Positions 36,206 to 47,555 of a stretch of DNA of 64,000 nucleotides are shown here, in pieces. The translations under genes were made by a program, and so were the position numbers. Under the pieces are notes generated by a model. That model saw only the letters and a list, made by a program, of their open reading frames with translations. It did not search any database and had not been told where the DNA came from. The DNA is taken from positions 806,001 through 870,000 of the forward strand of contig JAHYIO010000031.1 in the NCBI GenBank assembly GCA_020543525.1. Direction: 5' to 3'. This DNA is from Coriolopsis trogii. Its lineage: Eukaryota > Basidiomycota > Agaricomycetes > Polyporales > Polyporaceae. Each line of letters starts with the position of its first letter. The stretch's first letter is position 1.

Positions 36206-39200
36206 TCATAATGAACCACGCCAAGTATCAAGGCTACTCTGGGAAGAGTTCGCCTCACCGGTCTGCGCTTGCGCGACTACTTGCCTCTGGAGACCGAACA
36301 GCTCCACCAATTCTGTGAAACATACGTGGATGAATGCCGACGAAAAGATTCAGTCATCTCATAGATTACCTTGAAGGCGGGCTTCCTTCTTTTGCCGCTG
36401 AGTCTCGTTGCTCTTGATTCCAGCAAATGCCTACAGCTGACGATGAGAACCTTTTCCCAACAATGTGCCAAGTCAGCGACTTACCTCTTTGATGAGCTTC
36501 TTTTTCTTCTCCTGGATCTCAATTACCTGCAGTCCGATGATCAGAGTGCCATCAGGTACGACAAGCAAGGCACCCTACCTTGGACTCAACAGTATTTTCA
36601 GCGATGAGCTGATAGACATGCACAGGTTTCTTCTGGCCAATACTATCGGCGCGGTTTTAACATGAAATACGGCACAAAGCAAGCGACTTGGACGCACCGA
36701 TTGCATCGATCGATCGCTTGAGACTCAATTCCTTCTTGCCACCACCTGATAGAGCGCATGAGTGGACATGTATCATACAGTACCGGACCGTTGATCTTAC
36801 GGATCCATCCTGGACAAAACGCGATGTGTCAGACTAATTACTCACGCAACCGATGAGACCATGACCACTCACAGGTACACATTGTTTGCGACCGTCAGGT
36901 TGAGGCCCAACGCGCCCGCCTTGAGAGATATAAGCATGACACGTGGGTTCTCGCCGTCGAACTCCGGATTGCTGTGAGCAGGGGCACTCTCCGGCAATCT
37001 CGCTTTGCCCTTGCCCTTGCCCTTACTCTTCGCCTTCGCCTTGCCCTTGCCCTTCTTCGCTTGCGTACGGGCCGGAGCATCCTCATCATCATCGTCAATA
37101 AAGTCGTCATCCTCCAGCTCGTCCTCCATGACAAAGTCGTCATCGTTATCATCATCGATAGCTTCTTCAATGACAGTGGACTGAGTCGCACGACCACGGC
37201 GACGAGTGGAGCGCTGGGACGAAACGGGCTCGGTCGGTTGGCTGGAGGGAGGGGCCGATGCTTGACTGAGCGGGGGCGCAAACGATGCAGAGGATGAGGT
37301 GTCGATGGGAACGGAGAAGCGAGCGATGGTCTCCTGCCTACGGCGAGCAGACATCTTGCCGTCGAACCGCACGTATGGAATACTGTAACACTGGTGAGAG
37401 CGCACGTAACGAGATTGCCAGCGGCTGACGTACCCTTCCTTCTCCAGAGTCTCTGCGATCTGGTAGTGCTGGATCAGTCTGTGCTGCTCACATAATAGGC
37501 CAAATGCGGAACCCACCTTGTCCAAGAATGATGTGAATTGGGAAAATACAAGCGATTTGTCGGAGTCCGGCGTGAGCCTCAGGAGAGTAACTAGCTGGTC
37601 GATCTTGGCAGACGATCCTGTGCGGAGTTCATTGCTGTCGTCTTCCAGCTCGTCATCATATCGGACCGGGGCTTGCGTGAGCTCTGTGGGCGGGGGAGGC
37701 TCCACAAGCTCTGAGATACCGAGCGGACGGCGGTCCTGCACTCGAGTGTTACAACCGTGCAACGCAGAAAATGGAGATGACGTACCATCGGACACTTGGC
37801 ATCGCGGGCTACAACTTCCGAGATACTGCAAAGGGTCAGCACGAATAGTACATGCACAGCAAACTGCACCCACCAAGCCAAACAGAACATATGACCACAA
37901 TAGGTTATGCGAGGCTCGTTCAGAATGCTGAAGCAGATCGGACACTCTTCGCAGTCTTCGATAGCCTGCGCAAGAAGACCCTGTAGACGTATCTTCTCCT
38001 GAGGAGTGATCTGAACTGGGGCGGGCCCGTCTTCCTCTTGTGTATCGCCGGCGCGAAGTTGTTCGAGGTAATTCGGGGGGAGAAGACCCGGGTGCAGCGC
38101 GAGCTGGCGCATTCGAGTGAGCAAGCTGAGCACATTAGACTGTACGGCGGCGGCATGGATGGACCCGTGTTGTTGAAGAAGATTGCCGACGCGTTCTTTC
38201 GACAGTTGCTCGACGGCATCATAGAGCTCCTGCGGCGGCATAAGTGAGATTCGGCGCACAGACAATACTAAACGTACCCTGGCTTGGGGGGTCAACGTCA
38301 CAGGAACAATTGTCATATCGACCTGGATTCCAATGAGATGGTAGGCATATATGTGACGCTGGACTGACGTACAGGTGGCAGGGGAACGAGGGTATTGCCA
38401 TTCTTGTCTTGCATCTGAGCGCGCACGTCAACATAAACGTTAGTCAAGCAAGTGTGCTGAAGAAGCCTACCTCCTTTGTACGGCGAATACATATGTGACT
38501 CATCAACGCCTATAGATGTACAGAGATAAGTGATGTGGACGATTGCAGACAAGGTGGGACATACTCTCAAAATTTCCGCGCCAGACGGGTCGCCATCCTT
38601 GAGGGGACGCAGGACCATTCGCTTGTAGAAGTCTTCATTGTCCAGGGGTCGGCAGATCCGAAGGAAAGTGAGAATTGACCCCAGGTCCTGTCAAGAGAGT
38701 CAGTGTATTTCAACAGTGCGTGCTAGTGTACGAATACTTTTGGAGAGTTAATCTGGCGAAGACACAGTTTAAGCACAACGGTTTCGCCAAAAGAGTCACG
38801 ATGAACGCACGATCGGGGTGCCCGTTAGGACCCAGCGCCTCTCCGCCGTAAGAGCACAGACGGCCTTGGCCATCTTCGTCTTGGGGTTGCGGATGTTATG
38901 TCCCTCGTCAAGGATGACCCTCTGCAAGAACGTGGGGTATGATAGACGTCACATCTCACGTCGTGTGTTCACTTACCTTCCAAGCCACATCCAACAACCC
39001 CTTGTCCGTCTTCGGCTTCTTCGCGACTGGCGCACCGCTCTTCCCGACGAGACTGAGATCGCGGTCCTGAGTGACAGTCTGGTACGTAGTGATCACGACG
39101 TCGTATTTCTTGAGTTCGGAAGGAGTCATGGTACGGTTTTTGCCGTAGTAAACGCAGTAGCTTAGTTTGCCAGGCACAACGTGGTCCTCGATTTGCTTCT

Positions 39201-41469
39201 CCCAGTTGGACATGACGGAGAGAGGCACGACTGAAAGACCGTGTTCAGAACACACACCCGCAAATTAAGCAGAACAACGAACCGATGAGCGTTGAGTTGG
39301 TAAACTTCTTCGGGACGTCGGGTTTGGTCGCAAGAATGAGCGCAAGCATCGTCAGAGTCTTGCCTAGACCCATACTATCGGCGCACAGTGCTCCTCTGCC
39401 CAGCGCCGGGAGAGCTTCTTGAGGTGTCTTGGTCGCAACTTACGGAGGGCGATAAGTACGTCATACACGGTAGAGAAGCTCGAGAGAAGCCTACTGTTAT
39501 AATAATAGGTCTAACGGTCAAGGGGTCAATGTATGTCTACGTCAATGGAGCAGGCTTTCTACATACCTTTGTTCCTTTCCGGAGCTGCCAGAACTGTATG
39601 GGCTTGTCGTTCTCCGTCTTTGGCAATTCGGGATACTCGTGCTCAACGCACCATCGAAGGGCCTGGTTCTAAGAGGCTGTAAGTATCAAAAAGTTAGAAT
39701 GTAGATGTCGCCGTACTTGGTGCTTCAACAGGTCGACCTTCAGTTCTCCGCTTTCAATCCCGGGTGGATTCGCGTGCTCAGGAAGTTCAAGTACGTCATC
39801 TACAGAACACAAAGTGTCCAAGAGTGATGCTCGCCGTCCCTCATCGTCGACCTTCTCGAGGTTGTTGAGAATCTGCTTGAGTTCTTGTGCTTTCGCGTAC
39901 GCCTCTTGCTGCTTCCTTATAGCCTCTTGTTGTCTTCGGAGCCTCTCCTCTTCCTGCGTGCGATAGGCAGCTTGTTGTGCGGCACTCATGCCAGTGGCGC
40001 GATACTGGTTGTATGCAGGTGCGCCCCGCTGGGAACCAGAGGGTACGGGCAGCAGAGCAGGGGCGCGCCGGGCAGGTGCGCCAGGAACTTGGCGGACACC
40101 TCCTGCAGTGGGCTTAGGGAACCCTCTCTGGCCGGGCGTCGCCCACACAAGCTTGGGCTCGAGAATCTCGCGCTTGTCTGAGGGGCCATAGATCTTCAAC
40201 GTCCTGCAGAAGACTCCGTCATCACATCATAACAGTTGTATCGCATGTAAGATGACGTACATATCAAGCGCATACTGAAACGAATGCACTTCGGTGGTGT
40301 GGTGAGCCAAGGTGTAAGCCGAATTAATGGATGCGCTAGCTCACAGTTCCCTTCGTGCATTACGCCCTCAACAGTTATCAACCCGCTGTCCATGAGCGGC
40401 GCGAGCTTCGCCGCGACTACGCGTGGAATGTGACCAACCTATACAGCGTCAAATTGATAGCATCAACGACAGTATGAAGTCACGCACTTGTGTTCCTCCG
40501 ATGTTCTTCACCTGTATGGCGTTTCTAGGCGGGCACGGATATTCCACTCTGCATATACACACACCATAACAATTGACTTACCTGTCATATGGATTCTGAG
40601 GCTCTCGTACCAAAACGACCTCCTCGCCCGTACCAACCAAACCTATGGAAACACGAAGCGTTAGTGAAGGAAAAGCAAATGTGCTCGACGGACAGGCACC
40701 TTTATAGTACTGTACCCCAACAATATTGGTCTTCAACATGACGTAGAGCTCGTCTCTAGTCTCTTCGTCGGGGACGTCCTCTACTTCTTCCTCGGTCGGT
40801 TGCCTGATCTGAGATAAAGGAGGTCCTGGAATACGTCGTATAGACTGCGATGAGGAAGGCTGGGAGAAGCTCGGCTGAGAGGAGCTTGGTGGCGTGTTCT
40901 GGGAAGCATTGAGTGACACCTCATATTGCAACTTTCGCTTCTTTTGACTGGGACCAGGGGTCGAGAGCGCGGTATCTTTCGCGCTAGAAGGTATATCTGT
41001 GGAGTCGACGCGTCGGAGCGATACTGCGAGTCGAATCTTGCTCTTGTCTGCGGGGCTACAGCACGCGCGATTGGTCACTTCAACGTGTTACTAGCAGCTG
41101 GGAACACATACTAGAGATTGCTGAAGCCCGGGACAGCTTCAAGTTTGACAGAGGCGAGTCTCGTGAGAATATCGGGCGTTACACATCCCCTATGATGTCG
41201 CCCGAAGTCAAAAAGTCAATCAGTGGACAAATGGCATGCGACAAACGCGTGCACTAACCAATGTCTCCACTCTACGGTCTCGCCGTACCTCCCAGGATTC
41301 ACCTGCCCATATCTCAGGGTGCCCAGCTCAATCGGGGAGCCCTTGCAAGGTGGTGGGCCATGGCATGTGGCGCGACTACTCTTGCTATACTGCAATTTCG
41401 ACGCGTAAGGTTCGTATCTGACGCGTAAAATACATCAATATGCACCTCAAATATGTGAGAGTGTGACAT
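36206..41469 (-). CDS. RAD5: RAD5/HLTF-like SNF2 translocase-ubiquitin ligase with PARP zinc finger
   Basis: A gene with very many introns that starts at the ATG at 41469. Early exons (41469-41446, 41389-41259, 41189-41112) give MSHSHIFEYSKSSRATCHGP, then LGTLRYGQV and VEWRHWGCVTPDIL, a PARP-type zinc finger (Cys, Cys, His, Cys). The HIRAN domain follows (IVGVQYYKG, LVREPQNPYDRNAIQVKNIG, VEGVMHEGN), then SNF2 motifs (LGKTLTMLALILATKPDVP, VVPLSVMSNWEKQI, a DEGH box near 38905, LTGTPI). A RING finger (CEECPICFSILNEPRITYCGHMFC) comes next and the helicase C-part last (YVRFDGKMSARRRQETIARF, VMLISLKAGALGLNLT, LMDPWWQ, DRCNRIGQKKPVHVYQLIAE). It ends at 36206. RAD5/HLTF proteins remodel stalled forks and polyubiquitinate PCNA in damage tolerance. 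A ~115-residue acidic then Lys/Gly-rich insertion splits helicase motifs IV and V. Confidence 0.9.
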
Positions 41470-41754
41470 AAAGCGACGCCTAGCGGAGAACGTGGTGGCG
41501 AAAGAGAAAGCGGGGATTACCGCATATGGGCACCGACGCGTCGCGGGTCGACAGATTTCGTTCTCACGGTCACGAACGTCATCGGCGCCCACTTAGTCTT
41601 CAGCTTCAAACCTCGCGGCCGCGGAGGTTGCTCCGAATCCGATAGTAAGTACTGCATACGGACCGTTAAGAATAGTTCATGTGCTATACACCAGCGTTCT
41701 CCATCGTCTGGGTGCCAACATCTCACTGCCCGAGTAACTCGCTGGCCCCAGCGA
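41470..41754. other. promoter region of the RAD5-like gene
   Basis: A 285 bp gap between the RAD5-like start codon and the right inverted duplicate. A coding-like minus-strand frame (SDSEQPPRPRGLKLKTKWAP, 41640-41580) ends near GT sites. It was considered as a 5' exon, but the ATG at 41469 gives a better zinc-finger start. Confidence 0.4.
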
Positions 41755-43715
41755 TTGTCAAGACAGACAACCTAAACAATCGTTCGGACCGTGACCATGT
41801 CCCACTCGATAGTATGGAGGTGAGCTGCCAGGTCATAGAGCTCATGCTCTGTCGCCCACGTCGCTGAACGACAGTTCTGGTTGAATATCCATGTGATTCA
41901 GACACATTGTCGAATGAGTCGCGCACGGCGCACTCCCGAGAAAACACTTGCAAGCACAATTCAACCTATCGGCCAATGCTCGAGACAAAGCCCGTCTGTA
42001 CCAGCTGCGCATGAGATCAAGCTGCCTCGATGACACAAATGGACCAATCTTCTCCGCTGTGGAAAATGGTAGAACTGACATGAGTTGGTCCAAGCCAAGG
42101 GCCGCGGCGGCGTATTTGGTGCATAGGCCTCAGCTCCCTTTAGCGACACCACGACTACAAGGCCAGTATGACAACGCGAACAATATGCATAGACTCTTTG
42201 ACATGACACTGACGTTACTGATTGTAGTCGGGTGGCCGTGGCAGCTCACCCGATGTGCTTGCCGACCCCACGGGATGTGGTCAAAGCTGTATCAGCGATG
42301 TATAAATACCCCTCCTTTTCGCTTCGAGCGGCCATCAGTATACCTGCATCTTCCTCTCTACCTTCCAGTCTCTCTCTCATGGGCACTCCACTCTCTATGA
42401 TGAGGGCTACGCCTCATCTCCTCTTGCTCACAGATAGACTTCTCAACCTAACCCTCGCCTCCCGCAAGTGTCCCTGAGAGACAATCAGGGCAATCCTCTA
42501 GACATCGCAGAGGTTTGCCGCATGAGCTCTGGACAACTTCCCATGCGTCTTGGAGAGGCTCTGACGGGTTCCTCCTCCTCGCGTCGTATGCATGCTAGAC
42601 GGCAAGACAATGTGATGGTGAGTAGTATCACCTCCATACATCCAGTCATCTGTCCTCATCTTGTGTTGCGTGAAGGTACGCATGGAAGATCGTCACCAAG
42701 AAAAGCAACCTAGACGATCCTCTCGACGCATCCGTATTGTCGCTCTCGTTATGCGACACACCACCGTCTACTGCGCCCAGTGTCGTGACGGAACCCTCAG
42801 CGTGGAAGATTGACGGCGTCCGTGCCCATCTTGGAGGACTTTTATCGCTCAAACACGAAGTTCCCAGACTTCGAGCAATGGGCACAACTTTTGGTGGGTA
42901 GTGGTCTTGAGCATTGTATCCTGGTGCGTTCGCCATTTCGTTGTCCCCACGTTTGACTCACGGGGTTGTCACTGCAGTGGCCTAGCTACGACCACAGGAC
43001 TCATGGATCGTCACCTACTAAAAACTCGCCTGACCGATCGCGGACGCGCTGGAGAGGTTTTGCGCGGTAAGAGTGCCTGTCCTATCACATAACCGCCTCA
43101 GAACGCTAATATGCCACGTTGCACACCCACAGGTAGCGGATACGGCCGAGGTGTCCACGTTCTGGAGACGGTTCTGCTGGATAGGGACGTGGTGCAGTTT
43201 CCAAGGCGTGTATGGTGCGGAAGTGATCAACGCACGACCCCACGTTCAAGCATAAGCTCATCTACTGCGGTACTCCCGCGGGGTTGTCGCCACGGCGTCA
43301 AAGTGCGAAGAGTGAGCTATTCTTTGCATGCGAGAATATCCAGGTGCTCATGTGTCTGGGAATAGACAGAAGAAGTATCCACCACCTGGCTACTGATTGA
43401 TCCAGCGGTTGCCACGGCCGACCGACACGGACTTGTCGGACACAGTATATGCATCATTAGCGTTATCCGTAACTTTTATGGACACGGACTCACCCTGGCC
43501 AGATCGGTCAGATCCCGGAGTCTATTGGGCATGGATGTTTGAAGTAGATTAAAAAGTGTAGTAGCCATAAAATTGCTGCTCCGACAAAATGCTATAATGT
43601 CTTGCTTGATAGCGACTGTTTGCGGATACTCTCATGAGTCCTGGCATCTCGAAGCCAAAAGTCGTAGCTGTGTTTCAGAGTTCATTGTGACCAGACCCAC
43701 GCACCGACCCACTGG
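41755..43715 (+). repeat. dispersed duplicate, right copy
   Basis: Inverted partner of the sequence at 24525-26280. It has TATAAATA at 42301-42308 and the coding-like stretches RDNQGNPLDIAEVCRMSSGQ and WRRFCWIGTWCSFQGVYG. About 260 bp absent from the left copy lie at about 42781-43037; they include an open segment reading PILEDFYRSNTKFPDFEQWA that ends near a GT site. This suggests the right copy is closer to the ancestral gene, though stops and small deletions (for example the 57 bp missing near 42570) show it is also damaged. No known family was recognised. The copy ends about 190 bp from the 3' end of the P450 gene. Confidence 0.7.
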
Positions 43716-43901
43716 CAGGTGCTCGCTACCATCGTCCAAGTGTACTAGAAGACAAACAACTCGGAGTGGCCGCGAGCATTATCAAAACGTATATAGTGCG
43801 GCCATCCTACATGGCAGCACTGTATTCAGACAACAAGCAAACCTGTAAGAAAATGATTGTACGACCCGTGCATCTAACAACTTGACCCTGTTATCTCCCT
43901 T

Positions 43902-46329
43902 TCACTGAGCCAAAGAGACACGAAGCGGCATTGCGATCCCGAGTTCTTCCTTGCCCTTGATGGTAGGCGCCATAACCAGGCTCACAGGGGAGCGAGAAAT
44001 CTCCACATTCTCCGCCGGCGGTGCGAACTCGAATTGTTCCACGAGCTCCGCAAGGAGCGCTTGCATTTCGAGAACGCTAATGATGTGAAGGGGAAGTTGA
44101 ACCGCTTGATGCACATCCGCAGTTTGAGAAGCAACGAAAATGACACTTACGAGAAACGCCACCCGATGCAACCACGCGGACCTGCGGCTAAAGAGAGGGG
44201 TGAAAGGCTTTAGTACGCTGCTACACGCTCACTCAGCATAGGGTACTGACAGAAAGACAACCTATAAGCGCACCGCGTGATGAGTATCTCCGGGTTACTG
44301 AAAATAGGGTCATGCACTTACAGGTTCGCGTACAAGCCGACGTTCACGCCCTTCGCGATATCCGGGCGGTCAAACCTATCCGGGTTCCATTCGTCCGCAT
44401 CAGCGCCCCAAACTCCGGCAAGGCTGAGCATAGAAGTTATTGGGACACGACCTAGACATCTGCAAGCAAACAAAGAGGGCTTACCGGTTGTATCCAGCCA
44501 GAGAACATCTAATCACCTGTCCGGCCTTGATGGGTATCTCTGTGATCATCTCACCGGACACTGATTGAATGGGATAGGCGAGCGGAAGGACATCGTCCGC
44601 GGACGCGACGCGGATGAGATGGGGGACAATGGGATGCATACGAAGTGTCTCCTGCACGTCGCATCAATGGTGGTGCGCTGCAGGGAATGCATCGTCTGAG
44701 AGACTGTGCGAGCGAACGTACCTTAATGGCATTCGTGACCAACAGCATCGATTCCAAATCGTCCGGTTGGAAGTGGCTGTCGCCGCGAGCAATGATCCGG
44801 CACCGCACGTCCTTGATCTCTGCGCGCATGCGCTGCTGGTACTCCGGGTGACGCGACAGCTCATACAGAGAGAAAGTGAGGCTGGAGCCTGTCGTCTCAT
44901 GTCCGGCCGTCGTTAGCGTCACCATCTGTGCCATGAGCTCATCGTCGTTCAGACGAGCCTTCGGATCTTCAGAGGCATTTCCCTTGACTGTATAAATGAG
45001 CCACAGTGAGGTCAAGCTGGTAAAGGAAACGTACTGAGGAGACTCATGACATCTCTACTGGTCTTCTGGTCTTCTGAATCCAGCTGGGCCTTCTTCTCGC
45101 GAATAATATCGAGCCCATACCGCCTGTATACATCATGTATCTCGCGAAGATGGCTGAACGGAGCCAGCGGGATGTAGCGAAGCCAATCGAGGATAGCGGA
45201 AGGGACATAATCCCATAGCAGACGGAAGAAGACCTTTGCCTTGGTAGGTCTGAGTTCGATATGCGCACTAAAACAACCAGTATCAGGAATCGTCCATGAT
45301 GCAAAATATTTGCACTACACACAAGAAGTTATCGTAAATCTTGAATATTGGGCTTGTCATTCCGCCATCAACGGCGCCATAATCATAGCCAAACGCCGCT
45401 GTCAGAATGTCAGAACCAGCTGCGACTGTTGATTACTTGATGCAGCAGGGCTCACGGACCTTCGCCGATAATATCCAAGGTAACGACAGACAGCCATTTA
45501 TTGACCATGATCTCTAATGCCGATGCCGATGCGAGCTCGCTCTGCCATTGTGCTGACAGCTGCAAATCACGTAATGCGTGAGTGCATGTCAGGATACTCG
45601 CATGCATAAGTCATGATAATACGCGCCTTGCCGACGACACGCTGAAAGAGCGGAAGAAACGTTCGCAAGAAGGTAGGATTGAACGCAGGGTTCATCATCC
45701 TCCGATGTCTGCGGTGGTCGACCGCTGTAAAACGGCTGTGTAAGCATCGGCTATGCTCTACTCCCTGTACAATGTACGTTCACCTGAAGTGGTTACAATG
45801 CCCGGTCCCGCAAATATGCGCAACATGCGGGTCTCAGATTCAGCCTTCCCGTATTGATAGCCCGATTTCTGGAAGATATACTGCAGTGCCTGTTGAGGTT
45901 GTGACACCGAAAGAAGCGTCAGCAGGCTTTTCTTACTAAGGTCCGATTTCCCTACGACATACCTTGGGATCAGACGTCGTGAGTACGTCCGTCTGTGACG
46001 GGAAGAAGTAAGCTGACAGTGAGTGTGAGATTCAAAGAAGATCCGCTCTTACTCCCAGAAGGCCCCTGACTCGCCAGGTCGGGCCGTATTCTCCCAGTAA
46101 ATCGGCCTCCCAAGCCCCGACCTCAACCTGTTGGGTGTAGGCATACTCGTGGCCTACAACTTGTTTGAGTACAGGAAAGGTATGTGCGAATCTGCAGAAA
46201 CATACCAAATATCCAAGAGGGAGAGGTTGGTCCTCGGATTTGTCTCACAGAATGATTCCGGAAATGACGACGAACGAGCACGAAGACGATACTCACTGCC
46301 GCAAGGGCTATGGTCACAGAGAATAACAT
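43902..46329 (-). CDS. cytochrome P450 monooxygenase
   Basis: A multi-exon gene that starts at the ATG at 46329 with a membrane anchor (MLFSVTIALAAVSIVFVLVR) and the hinge RQIRGPTSPSWIFG. The second exon joins in frame (GHEYAYTQQVEVGAWEADLL). The I-helix oxygen-binding motif AGHETT lies in VTLTTAGHETTGSSLTFSLY. The K-helix region, about 44640-44700, leads into HPIVPHLIRVAS. The heme loop is rebuilt across three exons as LSFSAGPRGCIGWRF, a full FxxGxRxCxG with the Cys ligand. The residues just before it sit on an 11 nt exon (44251-44261). The C-terminus ends at 43902. This is a microsomal fungal P450 of the kind expanded in white-rot species for xenobiotic or secondary metabolism. I do not assign a CYP family. 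Confidence 0.92.
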
Positions 46330-47555
46330 CGCTCTACTAGAGCAGGTGGGGTGAGAAAGGCGAATTCGACTGAAGATGCAGAGTGATGTTCCGGTCTGGT
46401 ATTTATCATCTCGTCAATCTTCGAGATTTCAGGCGAGATGGGTCCTCACACGTGCCCTTGGTCACCACTACTAGTGGTACTAGTTTCGTTGTCAGACTTG
46501 TACTGTCAATGTGATATCAGGAAGGCCATAGGAGGAAGCAATGGCCGGGATGGCGGCTTACTAGGCATCTGGTCAGAGATGAGATTACAGTTTCGACGTC
46601 TTATTATGCTATAGAGGTCAACGGTCATAGAACTGCTTCGATTGTGCCTGCTTGGTATGTCAATCAAGTACGTGTGGTGACCGCCATGAATGAACCTTCT
46701 GACCCCTTTTGGGTAACTATCTGAGCAACCGGCGACCGCGGGGGACTCTGGACTGCGGCACTGAGGCAGTGCGATGTCTGAGAAGCACTAAGCGAACTTG
46801 GTACAACAATGATGGAGCAGACTATGAGACGAACTTGAAGGCAGATGCAAATCGAGGATTCGCGGGCAGCGCACTGGCCTTGAGGGTTTAAAAACGCACG
46901 AGCGACTCAGCAAGCCTCTGTCTATATGATTTCTGCTCAAAAGCATATTAGACGCTGCAGATTATGAAAGGAAGTCATACAACGCGTGTCTGCCAGTGGC
47001 TGCCTCTGGAACAGTCTGCCATGCACCAGCATGGGCGCCGCCGCTCATGTTAACTCCACACAAACCTATACAGGAATTAATACTAGCGGCGGTGCCCTTA
47101 ATCCGCATTTGCATCTTGAATCTTACGGCTCAATGACTCACAGGGCTAAGATGCTTGGCAACCTCCTCCCAGGGATGCTTGTCATCATGCCATACCACCC
47201 GATTCCCAAGCATGCTGTGTGCGGAACCCACGAGGGTGCAAGTCACTGTGGTTTAAGGGTTACGATGGCGCGATCTTGCGAGGTTGGTAGACGAATAGGG
47301 TCCCAGCTGAACAAGTCTGGAATAGAATGAAGTGAGGCGTCGGACACAGCAGTGACCACCGTCGTCGACAAGTTGTAACTTGTAAGCTCGGTAGCGCCGT
47401 AGCGCCGATTACTCAGTCACGTGTACTGGCCGGGCCGAAATATCATCAGAGCCACCGACCACAACAGCCACGCATCTTGTCTTTTGGCTACGTACTGCTC
47501 TGTTTGCTTGTAATTGTCTGCGTTATGCTTTGAATTTCACCGGTCGTACTTCGTC
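46330..47555. other. intergenic, no gene seen
   Basis: A 1.2 kb gap between divergent genes, the P450 on the left and metallophosphoesterase copy B on the right. It should contain both promoters. A short palindromic patch (ACTACTAGTGGTACTAGT) is at about 46468. The ORF at 46986-47330 has no recognisable motif and is not accepted as a gene. Confidence 0.4.

Noticed and set aside
36974..37297. Plus-strand hydrophobic ORF inside the RAD5-like gene
   Set aside because: It is the antisense shadow of the acidic and Lys/Gly-rich insertion, whose codons read as Leu/Val/Ile/Ala in reverse.
41517..41640. Extra 5' exon of the RAD5-like gene (SDSEQPPRPRG...)
   Set aside because: Its possible donors give the wrong phase for the zinc-finger exon, while the ATG at 41469 splices in phase and starts directly before the finger.
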